Source: Desulfobacteraceae bacterium (GTDB taxonomy: Bacteria > Desulfobacterota > Desulfobacteria > Desulfobacterales > Desulfosalsimonadaceae). From it: a DNA stretch of 64,000 bases. The translations under genes and the position numbers were made by a program. Within the stretch, counting starts at the first letter, position 1. Every line of letters begins with the position of its first letter. The stretch spans positions 1 through 64,000 of the forward strand of contig JABZFM010000004.1 in the NCBI GenBank assembly GCA_014237465.1. Reading direction: 5' to 3'. The notes beneath the pieces are model-generated. The model saw nothing but the letters and a program-made list of their open reading frames with translations. It made no database searches and was not told where the DNA came from. Shown here piece by piece: positions 36,960 through 45,844 of this stretch.

Positions 36960-37102
36960 AGTGCCCGAACGAAAACCGCTAATTCCCCCAATTTCTACGT
37001 TGGGCTCAAATTTTAATACTCAAAAGACTATATGTATTCCTGCGTTTAAACTTTTCGTCCGCCTTGAACTTAAAAAAATTTTCAGGTTTTCGGTCAGGCA
37101 CT
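36960..37102. repeat. Dispersed repeat family D, full copy with inverted ends
   Basis: AGTGCCCGAACGAAAACC (36960-36977) on the left is matched by GGTTTTCGGTCAGGCACT (37085-37102) on the right, an 18-base inverted pair with two mismatches. The 107 bases between are AT-rich and non-coding. A one-ended fragment lies at 30902 and a degenerate relative at 47966-48066. It sits between livH and the livK1 hairpin. Confidence 0.8.
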
Positions 37103-37152
37103 GTCAATTGTTCATCGTACTTAAAAATAAATTAATCGCATTATCAGATAAA

Positions 37153-37199
37153 ACTTATCCGCTGTTTATGATTTTATACATCATCAACAGCGGATAAGT
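37153..37199 (-). terminator. Long hairpin downstream of livK1
   Basis: ACTTATCCGCTGTTTATGAT (37153-37172) pairs with ATCATCAACAGCGGATAAGT (37180-37199); one of 20 positions mismatches and the loop is seven bases. It follows the livK1 stop and precedes livHMGF, so it probably acts as a partial terminator or RNA-stabilising structure that raises the binding-protein level over the permease. No strong U-run follows. Confidence 0.65.
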
Positions 37200-37247
37200 A
37201 TCCTAATTTAAATAAATCGAACACAAAATATATTATTCAGTAAATTT

Positions 37248-38414
37248 TTAATCCTTCAGAACAACAAATTTACCGTCTTTTACGGTCAACATCTCAAACG
37301 CATCTTTCCCCAGCCCGCAGTGATCTGCTGGTGAAAATTTAAATATACCGGCAGTACCGACAAATTCGGTTTTTTCTATTTCATCACGAAGTTTTGCCGG
37401 GTCATCACCAACTTTCTTTAATGCGTTTACAACAATCCACAAGGCATCATAGGCATGACCGCCGAATGTGCTGACCGTATCATTATATGTTTTTTCATAT
37501 GCTGCTTTGTAGTCTACCAGCACCTTTTTCTGAGGACTATCATCAGGCACGGTATCAGCGGCAAGAAGCCTTCCGCCGGGGAACATGATCCCATTGCCTG
37601 CTTCACCGGCTGCGGCTGCATATTTGACATTCCCGAATCCATGGCTCTGGTAAAGAGGAATCGTCAATTTAAGCTGCTGCATATTCTGGGGAACAATTGA
37701 CTGTGCAGGTACAATTGACCAGTTTACCACTGCCTGGGCGCCGGCGTTCTTGATTTTAAGCAGCTGTGCGGTCATATCCGTATCCGCCGGGCTGTATGTT
37801 TCGTCAGCAACAATCTCAAGTTTATATTCTACAGCAATATCCTTTAATTGGGTACGGCCGGCAGCACCGAAACCGGTTGTCCCGGAAATGATGCCAATCT
37901 TTGTGATCCCCTTGGATGCCATGTGATCATAAATCCGTTTTACACAGTCGCTGTCTCTTTGCGGGACTTTAAATACCCATTTCCGCTCTTCAACCGGTGT
38001 GACAATAACCGCAGCACCCGCACAGGATACCAGCGGAATTTTGGCTTCCTGAACAACCGGGATGACTGCCATGCTCGTTCCACTTCGCGATGGGCCGATA
38101 ATCGTGCAGACCTTATCATTATTTATAAGTTTCTTTACCGCATTAACCGCACGCGTATTTTCTCCACCTGTATCTTCCAAATGTAAAACAAGTTTGTGGC
38201 CGTTAATGCCGCCCGCATCGTTGATCTCTTTTGCGATCATTTCAACCGTATTCCACTCGGGTTCACCCAGCCAGGAAGCTTTCCCGGTTTTGGCAAATAC
38301 GCATCCCACATCATAGTCTTTCAATCCGGCTATTTCTTCCGCGTACAGACTCGGTGCTGAAAAAGCCAGTAAAAGCGTGACTGCCATCGACAAAATTAAA
38401 ATTCTTTTTTTCAC
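37248..38414 (-). CDS. livK: Branched-chain amino acid ABC transporter substrate-binding protein, paralogue 1
   Basis: A 388-residue periplasmic binding protein of the LivK type. The signal peptide KKRILILSMAVTLLLAFSAP ends near SLYA. I chose the GTG start at 38414, seven bases after GGGAGGA; an open frame back to 38471 would put 19 hydrophilic residues before the signal peptide. Mature protein: two-lobed type-I fold with GKASWLGEPEWNTVEMIAKE, DTGGENTRAVNAVKKLI and GPSRSGTSMAVIPVV (ligand-binding Ser/Thr). More than two-thirds of residues match the adjacent paralogue by eye. The ligand may be an aromatic or branched amino acid; it cannot be read. Confidence 0.88.
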   Translation of the reverse strand: MKKRILILSMAVTLLLAFSAPSLYAEEIAGLKDYDVGCVFAKTGKASWLGEPEWNTVEMIAKEINDAGGINGHKLVLHLEDTGGENTRAVNAVKKLINNDKVCTIIGPSRSGTSMAVIPVVQEAKIPLVSCAGAAVIVTPVEERKWVFKVPQRDSDCVKRIYDHMASKGITKIGIISGTTGFGAAGRTQLKDIAVEYKLEIVADETYSPADTDMTAQLLKIKNAGAQAVVNWSIVPAQSIVPQNMQQLKLTIPLYQSHGFGNVKYAAAAGEAGNGIMFPGGRLLAADTVPDDSPQKKVLVDYKAAYEKTYNDTVSTFGGHAYDALWIVVNALKKVGDDPAKLRDEIEKTEFVGTAGIFKFSPADHCGLGKDAFEMLTVKDGKFVVLKD

Positions 38415-38527
38415 GGTAAAAATCCTCCCTGTGCGTCTATTGTTAAAATAGTGCTCTTTACCAACAACCAATTATATATACATAAGTCCGTATCGGACTA
38501 AATTTTAATTTTTCCGGAAAGAAGCAG

Positions 38528-38655
38528 GATGGCTAAGTTAAAAGTTCCATATACAAGGCGTAGTGGTTTTTCAGGCTCGAAATTATACAGTTAGTATCTT
38601 GAGTGCCTGAAAAACCGATACAACGCCGTAGATGGGACTTTTTAACGACGCCATC
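38528..38655. repeat. 128-base self-complementary element abutting the livK2 stop codon
   Basis: GATGGCTAAGTTAAAAGTTCC (38528 onward) is answered by GGGACTTTTTAACGACGCCATC ending at 38655, and ACAAGGCGT by ACGCCGT. Further in, GGTTTTTCAGGC (about 38565-38576) pairs perfectly with GCCTGAAAAACC. The whole can fold into one long hairpin. The outer end resembles the ends of family A (GATGGCTTCGTAAAAAGTCC), so it is a relative. Its right end overlaps the TGA stop of livK2 (38654-38656). Confidence 0.75.
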
Positions 38656-39802
38656 AGTCTTTTAATACAACAAACTTACCATCTTCAACCGTTAATATCG
38701 CAAAGTCGTCTTTGTCCAGACCGCAGTGATCTTTTTCTGAATATTCAAAGCCACCGCCAACACCGACAAATTTGGTGTTTTCAAGTTCATCACGGATTTT
38801 TGCCGAATCATCTCCGACCTTCTTAAGCGCGTTTACGACCATCCACAGGGCATCATAGGCGTGACCGCCAAATGTACTGACATGTTCGTTATACGTTGAC
38901 TCATACGCTTTTTTATAAGCACCAAGAACCGGCTTTTGGGGTTGATCATCAGCCAGCGTATCCACTGCCATGATTCTGCCGGCCGGGAAAATACAGCCTT
39001 CAGCCGAATCACCGGCAGCTTCGGCATATTTGATATTTGCAAATCCGTGGCTCTGGTACAAAGGAATGGTCATCTTCAGCTGATGCATGTTTTTGGAAAC
39101 AATTGACTGGGCTGGAACAATCGACCAGTTAATGACTGCCTGGGCATCGGATTTTCTGATACGGATTAATTGGGCGGTCATATCTGTATCTGCCGGGCTG
39201 TAAGTTTCATCAGCAATAATTTGAATGCCGTAATCAACGGCAATTTGTTTCAGCTGTTCCCGTCCGGCAGCGCCGAATCCGGTGGTACCGGTCACAATGC
39301 CGACCTGTTTGATGCCGTTGGCATTCATATGTTCAAAAATATTTCGTGCGGCATCACTGTCATCCGGGCCGACTTTAAAAATCCATTTTCGTTCTTCCGG
39401 CGGAGTGGTAATTACAGCGGCTGAAGCACAGGAAATCATCGGAATCTTTGCCTGAGTGACCACTGGAATGACAGCCATCGATGTGCCACTTCTGGACGGC
39501 CCGATGATGGCGCATACTTTATTCTTTTTAATCAGCTTTTTAATGGCATTGACTGCACGGGTATTATCACCCTGAGTATCTTCAATATGCAGAACAAGGG
39601 GATGACCGTTAATACCGCCGGCATCATTAATTTCCTTTGCTATCATTTCAACGGTGTTCCGTTCGGGTTCACCCAGCCAGGACGCTTTTCCGGTTACAGC
39701 AAACGCGCACCCCACATGGTATGCTGCCGGGTTTGCGTAAATCGTTGAAGCTGAAAATAACATCACCACACATAAACAAGCTAAAAGTAGAATTCGTTTC
39801 AA
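38654..39802 (-). CDS. livK: Branched-chain amino acid ABC transporter substrate-binding protein, paralogue 2
   Basis: A 382-residue LivK-type protein. The signal peptide KRILLLACLCVVMLFSASTI ends near YA. The TTG at 39802 was chosen because GGAGG lies six to ten bases upstream, in the same geometry as in paralogue 1; an ATG at 39817 would itself contain that ribosome binding site. The mature part shares GKASWLGEPERNTVEMIAKE, RAVNAIKKLI and GPSRSGTSMAVIPVV with paralogue 1, and both end DGKFVVLKD, so this is a tandem duplication. Differences concentrate around residues 120-165, which may alter ligand preference. First gene of the liv cluster. Confidence 0.87.
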   Translation of the reverse strand: MKRILLLACLCVVMLFSASTIYANPAAYHVGCAFAVTGKASWLGEPERNTVEMIAKEINDAGGINGHPLVLHIEDTQGDNTRAVNAIKKLIKKNKVCAIIGPSRSGTSMAVIPVVTQAKIPMISCASAAVITTPPEERKWIFKVGPDDSDAARNIFEHMNANGIKQVGIVTGTTGFGAAGREQLKQIAVDYGIQIIADETYSPADTDMTAQLIRIRKSDAQAVINWSIVPAQSIVSKNMHQLKMTIPLYQSHGFANIKYAEAAGDSAEGCIFPAGRIMAVDTLADDQPQKPVLGAYKKAYESTYNEHVSTFGGHAYDALWMVVNALKKVGDDSAKIRDELENTKFVGVGGGFEYSEKDHCGLDKDDFAILTVEDGKFVVLKD

Positions 39803-39850
39803 AATCGGAACCTCCATTTTTTTCAGTCACCAGATAAATAAATATAATTC

Positions 39851-40282
39851 TTATATAGTCAGTAATGTTTTTTGCTCAATCACGTTAATATCATTTTCCA
39901 ACAGGGCTTCAAGGGCCTTGTCCGTATCATCAAAATAAAAAATGATAATCGCCTGGTCCATATTCTTTTCCACAAACGCATACATGTATTCTACATTTAA
40001 GCCGGCATGTTCCATAATCGACAACAGGTTGCCAAGGGCGCCGGGGGTATCCGGAATCGCCACAGCTATGACTTCCGAAATCCTGACAGTAAACCCGTGA
40101 TCGATAAGCGTTTCTTTTGCTTTTTCAGTATTATTTACGATCAGACGTAGAATCCCAAAATCCGATGTGTCCGCCAGCGACATGGCCCGGATATTGACGC
40201 CTGCGTTGCCAAGAGCAGTGGTAATTTTAGCAAGACGTCCGGATCTGTTTTCGATAAAAACTGAAATCTGTTTTGTTTTCAT
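39851..40282 (-). CDS. Tandem ACT domain protein
   Basis: A 143-residue protein of two ACT domains (about residues 5-70 and 72-140). ISVFIENRSGRLAKITTALG and VAIPDTPGALGNLLSIMEHA are the two ligand-binding loop/helix segments. Stand-alone double-ACT proteins next to phenylacetate-CoA ligase and liv genes are common in anaerobes and archaea and are taken to sense an amino acid and regulate aromatic amino-acid metabolism. It has no DNA-binding or catalytic domain. It lies between argC and livK2 on the same strand, 33 bases after the argC stop and 48 bases before livK2. Confidence 0.85.
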   Translation of the reverse strand: MKTKQISVFIENRSGRLAKITTALGNAGVNIRAMSLADTSDFGILRLIVNNTEKAKETLIDHGFTVRISEVIAVAIPDTPGALGNLLSIMEHAGLNVEYMYAFVEKNMDQAIIIFYFDDTDKALEALLENDINVIEQKTLLTI

Positions 40283-40314
40283 AGCACCAACAGGTTTTTA
40301 AATTAACAGTTTAA

Positions 40315-41352
40315 TTAAATAGGATACGGCATGGCTTTTAGCCCGACTGTTTCATCCATCCCCAGCATTAAATTCATATTCTGTACTGCCTGACCGGACG
40401 CGCCTTTGACCAAATTATCAATAACAGACATCATGATAATCCGATCTTTGTCTTTTTCCAGGACAAATCCGATATCACAAAAGTTGGTTCCCCGGACATT
40501 GGCGGTATCAGTGGCAATACCATGATCATAGATTCGAACAAACGGACAGCCTGAATAAAAATCCGCCAAACAGTTATGAATTTCATCCGGCGTAACACTT
40601 TTCTTCAGACCAGCATAAATGGTTGATTCCATTCCCCGCGACATGGGTAAAAGATGCGGGATAAATGTAATATCAACCGGTTTTCCGGCAGCAGCGGTCA
40701 GGATTTCATCCATTTCCGGCTTGTGCCGGTGGCCCGTTACTTTATAGGCTTTAAATGATTCAGTGATTTCACAAATATGGGTTGCCAGTGAAAGTGAGCG
40801 CCCGGCCCCGCTGGCTCCTGACTTTGAATCCGCAATAATGGTTGAGACATCGATTAAATCTGATTTTAAGAGTGGATACAGCGGCAGAATCACGCTGGTG
40901 GGGTAACATCCCGGATTGCCGACCAGATCGGCATTTTTGATCTGATCCGTAAACACCTCTGAAAGACCATATACCGATTGTGACAAAAGATCTTTTGATG
41001 TGTGGAGTTGATACACTGCTTCATATGTTGCCGGATCTGAAAACCGGAAGTCCGCAGAAAGATCAATAATCTTTTTGCCGTTTTTAAGCAGGTCCGGAAC
41101 AAACGCCATGGGCAATTTATGCGGCAGCGCCAGAAAAATGACGTCTGTTTTACTGCAGATACTGTTGTTGTCAAATACTTCACAGTTGAGATCGATCAAA
41201 CCTTTCATTGCCGGGTAAATGGTTTCAAATGGTTCACCGGCATACTGGCGGGAAGTCAATACCGTCAGGCTTGCATCCGGATGGCCCGCAATAATGCGAA
41301 CAAGTTCAGCCCCCGCATATCCTGTTGCTCCGACAACACCGACCCTGATCAT
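40315..41352 (-). CDS. argC: N-acetyl-gamma-glutamyl-phosphate reductase
   Basis: A 345-residue ArgC. VGVVGATGYAGAELVRIIAG is the NADP-binding N-terminus, LVGNPGCYPTSVILPLYPLL carries the catalytic Cys (about residue 148), and VTGHRHKPEMDEI the substrate-binding His/Arg. It reduces N-acetylglutamyl phosphate to the semialdehyde in arginine synthesis. No other arg gene is in the window. It is divergent from the RND efflux operon, with 315 bases between. Confidence 0.94.
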   Translation of the reverse strand: MIRVGVVGATGYAGAELVRIIAGHPDASLTVLTSRQYAGEPFETIYPAMKGLIDLNCEVFDNNSICSKTDVIFLALPHKLPMAFVPDLLKNGKKIIDLSADFRFSDPATYEAVYQLHTSKDLLSQSVYGLSEVFTDQIKNADLVGNPGCYPTSVILPLYPLLKSDLIDVSTIIADSKSGASGAGRSLSLATHICEITESFKAYKVTGHRHKPEMDEILTAAAGKPVDITFIPHLLPMSRGMESTIYAGLKKSVTPDEIHNCLADFYSGCPFVRIYDHGIATDTANVRGTNFCDIGFVLEKDKDRIIMMSVIDNLVKGASGQAVQNMNLMLGMDETVGLKAMPYPI

Positions 41353-41667
41353 TAGCCTGTCCTATTTCGTATCATTATGAATAAATTGAAGAAATTTGAA
41401 TTCAAAATTCATCAACTGTTTAATTTTCAGAACTGTATTGTAAATTATTTCATATGAGTTATCAGACGTTGGATTGATTTTCAAGTAGATTCATTTGCTC
41501 TTTGAAACAACTACATAGAAACAATGTCAACGATGAAGGGCTTTAAGTCATTTAATCTGATAAAAAATTTTTGCTAAAAAAATTTGACCGGGAAAAATTT
41601 TTTTGTTATTTTGCCTAACAAACGTTTGGTTGATTAATATAATTTTAAATATTTCAAGGGGCGGCGC
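41353..41667 (+). promoter_or_regulatory. Promoter and palindromic operator of the RND efflux operon
   Basis: Within this 315-base divergent gap, TTGACC (41584-41589), a 17-base spacer and TATTTT (41607-41612) form a plausible promoter pointing at the efflux genes. CAAACGTTTG (41619-41628), a perfect 10-bp palindrome, sits at the predicted transcription start, with matching outer bases at 41615/41632 and 41617/41630. The AACnAAACGTTTGnTT style is common for TetR-family repressors, and the operon's last gene is a TetR regulator. Autoregulation is the obvious reading (inference). Confidence 0.6.
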
Positions 41668-42747
41668 ATGTTAAAGAAAAAAATTATTTTTATGCCGGCA
41701 TTGATTACCGGCCTTCTTTTCATATTGGCCATAACGGTTCATGGAGAAGATCAAAAGGAAAAACAAACAACACCCATTACCATAAGTACGGTCAAATCTC
41801 AAACCATATTAATTACCGAAGAATCAGTTGGGCGCATAGAAGCCAGGTTTGCACCGCTGGTTTCAGCCGAAGAGACCGGATTAATTGTCGAGATCTTTGC
41901 GGAAACCGGCCGGCATGTCGTGGCTGGCGATATGCTGGTCCAAATTGACAACCAGGCCTATTGTCTTGCAGAAGATGCCAGAAAAGCCGAGGTTCAACGG
42001 CTTGAAGCCCTGATTGCCAACCAGAAAAAAACCGTTGAAAGATACCGTAACCTGCTGGCCAAAAAATCGATCCCCCAGGACCGGATGGATACTGCAGATA
42101 TGAATCTTGCCGCATTAAAAGTTCAGCTGGATGCTGCAAACGCCGGTCTTGCAGATGCAACCCGCCGCAAGGGAAAAACACAATGCGTCGCCCCGATATC
42201 CGGCTGGATTGAAAAACGATTCGTTACCACCGGTGATTTTGTTAATACGGGAAAACCGCTGTTTAAAATCACCAGTGATGAAAACCTGCGTATTGTTTTA
42301 CCTTTTCCGGAGTCCGTTGCATCAAAGTTCAAAAAAGGTCAGAAAGTTCTGCTCAATACGCCGACCACGCCGGATATTCCCGTTGAAAGCACAATTTCTA
42401 AAATACGGCCTTCAGTCAATGTCAGCAACCGGGCAGTTGAAATCATCGTGGATATCGACAATCCCGGATCATGGCGCCCCGGCGCTTCCATCAATGGCAC
42501 GGTTATCATTAATGAACAGCCGGATACCAATATGGTGCCGGACAAAAGTGTTATCCGCCGTCCGGCCGGAGACGTTGTATACGTGATTGACCAAAATATT
42601 GCCAGAGAACGAAAAGTGATCACCGGCCTCCGGATTGACGACTTCCTGGAGATTGTCAATGGTCTCAGCAAAGGCGATGTCATCGCAGTTTATGGTGCAA
42701 ACTACCTGACGGACAATGCCCTGGTTCAGGTGCAGGAGAACAACTAA
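41668..42747 (+). CDS. RND efflux periplasmic adaptor subunit (membrane fusion protein)
   Basis: A 359-residue HlyD/AcrA-type adaptor with a signal peptide (residues 1-27, ending TVHG). The split lipoyl domain (ETGLIVEIFAETGRHVVAGDMLVQID and CVAPISGWIEKRFVTTGDFV), a helical hairpin (residues about 95-150), then beta-barrel and membrane-proximal domains are present. No lipobox Cys is seen, so it is probably held by an uncleaved or soluble form. It bridges the inner-membrane pump and the TolC channel. The stop and the pump's ATG overlap (TAATG at 42745-42749). SD AAGGGGCGG precedes the ATG. Confidence 0.9.
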   Translation: MLKKKIIFMPALITGLLFILAITVHGEDQKEKQTTPITISTVKSQTILITEESVGRIEARFAPLVSAEETGLIVEIFAETGRHVVAGDMLVQIDNQAYCLAEDARKAEVQRLEALIANQKKTVERYRNLLAKKSIPQDRMDTADMNLAALKVQLDAANAGLADATRRKGKTQCVAPISGWIEKRFVTTGDFVNTGKPLFKITSDENLRIVLPFPESVASKFKKGQKVLLNTPTTPDIPVESTISKIRPSVNVSNRAVEIIVDIDNPGSWRPGASINGTVIINEQPDTNMVPDKSVIRRPAGDVVYVIDQNIARERKVITGLRIDDFLEIVNGLSKGDVIAVYGANYLTDNALVQVQENN

Positions 42748-45700
42748 TGAATATACCGGAAATATCCATTAATCGTTATGTATTTGCTTTTATGCTCAGC
42801 GCGGTGATCGTATTATTCGGCATTGTCAGTTATAACCGAATCGGTATAGACGAGTTTCCGGACATTGATGTTCCGATGATTACGATCACCACCACCCTGA
42901 TCGGCGCTGACCCGGATATTATTGATTCCACGGTGACAAATATTATTGAAACCGCGGTCAACAGTACACCGGGAATTGAACACATTCAATCCAAATCCGC
43001 ACCCGGTTTTTCAGTTGTCATGATTAACTTTCAACTGAGCAAAGACATTGATGTGGCCTTTAATGAAGTGCAGACAAAAATCAACCAGGTGCTCCGCGAT
43101 CTTCCCAAGGATGCGGACCCTCCGATCATTGCCAAGGTTGAATTCGGCACCACCCCTATTTTGTGGCTGACCCTGCAGGGGGACAGGACGCTTCAGCAGC
43201 TCAACCTGTATGTCAAAAATATCCTAAAAAAACGTCTGGAAAACATTAACGGTGTCGGTGAAGTCCGTGTGGGCGGCGAAAGAGAACGAAACATCCGCAT
43301 CAATCTTCAACCGGACCGGATGGCAGCCCTGGCTATAACCATACCGGATATTATTTCCGCATTTAAAAGAGAACATATCCAGATGCCTGGGGGATTTCTT
43401 GTGGGAGGCAACAGGGAAGACCTGGTAAAACTGGATATCGAATTTCATAAACTTGAAGACATTAAAAAACTGATCATTGCCTATCGAAACAATGCGCCGT
43501 TGCGCTTAAGCCGGGTTGCAGAAGTTGAAGACGGCCTTGCCGATTATCGTCAGATTGCCCGGTTTAACGATCAACCCTGTGTCAGTCTCGGGATTGTAAA
43601 AGTGACCGGCTCCAATTCGGTGGCTATTGTCGAAGCAGTTAAGGATAAACTTAAAAAGGATATTATCCCACAATTGCCGCCGGGGCTTGAAATTAAAATC
43701 GCGTCCAACGATGCCGACTTTATCGAGGAATCGGTCCAGGCGCTCAAGGAACACCTTCTGCTCGGGACTTTATTTGCCGCCCTGGTGGTTTTTGCATTTT
43801 TAAAAAGCCTTCGATCCACCCTGATCATATCGGTTGCCATTCCGGTTTCCCTTTTAGGCGCGATCATGGTCATGTATTTTTCAGGTTATACGTTCAACAA
43901 AATGACCATGCTCGGCCTGCTGCTGCTGATTGGAATTGTGGTGGATGATGCCATTGTTGTTCTGGAAAACATTTTCAAACAAAGAGAACTCGGTGAAGTC
44001 GACCCGAAAACAGCCGCTTTGACCGGTACCAACCAGGTGGTTTTTGCCGTTCTTGCGGCAACGTTTGCCCTGGTCTGTATTTTTGCCCCGGTGATTTACA
44101 TGAAAGGGATCATTGGAAGATTTTTTCAGGCATTTTCCGTGGTGGTCACCGTCGGTGTTCTGGTATCCCTTTTTGTGTCCATTACCCTGACCCCGATGCT
44201 GTGTTCTCGCTATCTGGTGGTTAAAACCCAGCATGGAAAACTGTATCAGATATGGGAAAAGATGCTCCAGTCCCTGGAGTGGCTCTATGGCAAGGCGCTG
44301 TTTTTCTCACTGAATTTCCGCTGGATTGTTGTCGTCATAACCATCGCCATCGTCTATATTGCCCTGCCCCTTTTCGGGCAGCTGGGAAAAGAATTTATGC
44401 CAAATGAAGACAAGGGACAATTCAACATTACATTTAAAACCCCGCTTGGATCCAGCCTTGATTATACCAATGACCGGCTGACGGAAATTGAAAAGATACT
44501 TCAACAACACGAAGAAATCGAAGGCTATCTGTCGTCCATTGGTACGGACGCCACCGGTCAGGTTTCTTCCGGCACGATTTCCGTCCGCCTGACGCCTCTG
44601 GAAGGCAGAAAACTAAAGCAATACGATTTGCTCCCCATTCTCCGAAAAAAAATGGCGAAAATACCCGGCATACAGGCTTTTCCGACACCGGTTTCTGTCA
44701 TCGGCGGACAACGGGGGGAAAAGCTGCAATTTAAACTAACTGGTCCGGAACTTGCCAAAGTAGCGGAATATGCAAATATACTGAATAAAAAGCTGATAAC
44801 CGACCCGGATGTCGGCCAGGTGGATCTTGACTTAAAGCTTGATCTTCCCCAGCTGAAACTCATTATTGACCGGACCCGGGCGGCTGACCTGGGCATTTCC
44901 GGCCTGGATATCGCCTATGCGGTCAATGCACTGGTGGGCGGACTGGATATTGCAAAGTATAATGATGAACCGGGTGATGGTGAACGTTACGACATCCGAC
45001 TCAAGGCGGAAAGCGGCCGGATTGAACAACCCCAGGATTTTCGACGGATTTATTTACGTTCCAAAACCGGAGAACTGGTCCGATTAGATACCGTGGTCAG
45101 TGTTCAAAAAATACTGGGACCGGCGGTTATTTCAAGATTTGACCTTGAATATGCCGCAGATTTCTATGCCACACCGAACGCGTCTTTGGGTGTTGCCATA
45201 AACAAAGTGATGACGCTTTCCAAAGACATCCTGCCCATCGGTTATGCCATTAAAATGACCGGCCGGGCCGAAGAATTTTCCAAAACCGTCCATTACATCA
45301 GCTTCACCTTTATCATGGCCATTTTGCTTGTCTACATGGTCCTGGCCAGTCAATTTAATTCATTTATTCAGCCCCTGGTTATTATGGTCGCCCAACCCCT
45401 GGCAATTATCGGCGGGGTTTTTGGGCTGTGGTTCCTGAATCACTCTTTGAATATTTTTTCAATGGTCGGCCTGGTACTGCTCATGGGGCTTGTGGCCAAA
45501 AACTCCATTTTACTGGTGGATATGACCAATCAGTTGCGAAACAAGGGAAAAGGAATTGATCAGGCATTGCAGGAAGCCTGCCCGAACCGGCTTCGACCGG
45601 TGCTGATGACATCTTTGACCGTCATCTTTGCCATGTTCCCTGCTGCCCTTGGCTATGGTGCCGGGGCCGACACCAACGCTCCCTTAGCCGTTGCCGTCAT

Positions 45701-45839
45701 CGGTGGGATGCTGAGCTCCACCCTGCTGACACTCGTTGTGGTGCCATCAATGTACTCGCTGGTTGAAAACGGTTTTGAACGAATCCGTTTGCGGCATGCA
45801 TTAAGCAAAAAAAGCGAAAAAAACGAAAAAGAGGACTAA
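42747..45839 (+). CDS. RND multidrug efflux transporter, HAE1 type
   Basis: A 1030-residue, 12-segment RND pump. The proton-relay pair is in LIGIVVDDAIVVLENIFKQ (TM4, about residues 400-418); SISINRYVFAFML-like N-terminal and GLVAKNSILLVDMTNQLR (TM10 region) segments are standard. Two large periplasmic loops (about 40-330 and 560-860) include porter and docking domains. Drug or lipid substrate unknown. It is shorter than AcrB but normal for HAE1 pumps of this phylum. The gene belongs to the four-gene operon adaptor-pump-TolC-TetR. Confidence 0.95.
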   Translation: MNIPEISINRYVFAFMLSAVIVLFGIVSYNRIGIDEFPDIDVPMITITTTLIGADPDIIDSTVTNIIETAVNSTPGIEHIQSKSAPGFSVVMINFQLSKDIDVAFNEVQTKINQVLRDLPKDADPPIIAKVEFGTTPILWLTLQGDRTLQQLNLYVKNILKKRLENINGVGEVRVGGERERNIRINLQPDRMAALAITIPDIISAFKREHIQMPGGFLVGGNREDLVKLDIEFHKLEDIKKLIIAYRNNAPLRLSRVAEVEDGLADYRQIARFNDQPCVSLGIVKVTGSNSVAIVEAVKDKLKKDIIPQLPPGLEIKIASNDADFIEESVQALKEHLLLGTLFAALVVFAFLKSLRSTLIISVAIPVSLLGAIMVMYFSGYTFNKMTMLGLLLLIGIVVDDAIVVLENIFKQRELGEVDPKTAALTGTNQVVFAVLAATFALVCIFAPVIYMKGIIGRFFQAFSVVVTVGVLVSLFVSITLTPMLCSRYLVVKTQHGKLYQIWEKMLQSLEWLYGKALFFSLNFRWIVVVITIAIVYIALPLFGQLGKEFMPNEDKGQFNITFKTPLGSSLDYTNDRLTEIEKILQQHEEIEGYLSSIGTDATGQVSSGTISVRLTPLEGRKLKQYDLLPILRKKMAKIPGIQAFPTPVSVIGGQRGEKLQFKLTGPELAKVAEYANILNKKLITDPDVGQVDLDLKLDLPQLKLIIDRTRAADLGISGLDIAYAVNALVGGLDIAKYNDEPGDGERYDIRLKAESGRIEQPQDFRRIYLRSKTGELVRLDTVVSVQKILGPAVISRFDLEYAADFYATPNASLGVAINKVMTLSKDILPIGYAIKMTGRAEEFSKTVHYISFTFIMAILLVYMVLASQFNSFIQPLVIMVAQPLAIIGGVFGLWFLNHSLNIFSMVGLVLLMGLVAKNSILLVDMTNQLRNKGKGIDQALQEACPNRLRPVLMTSLTVIFAMFPAALGYGAGADTNAPLAVAVIGGMLSSTLLTLVVVPSMYSLVENGFERIRLRHALSKKSEKNEKED

Positions 45840-45844
45840 GAAAT

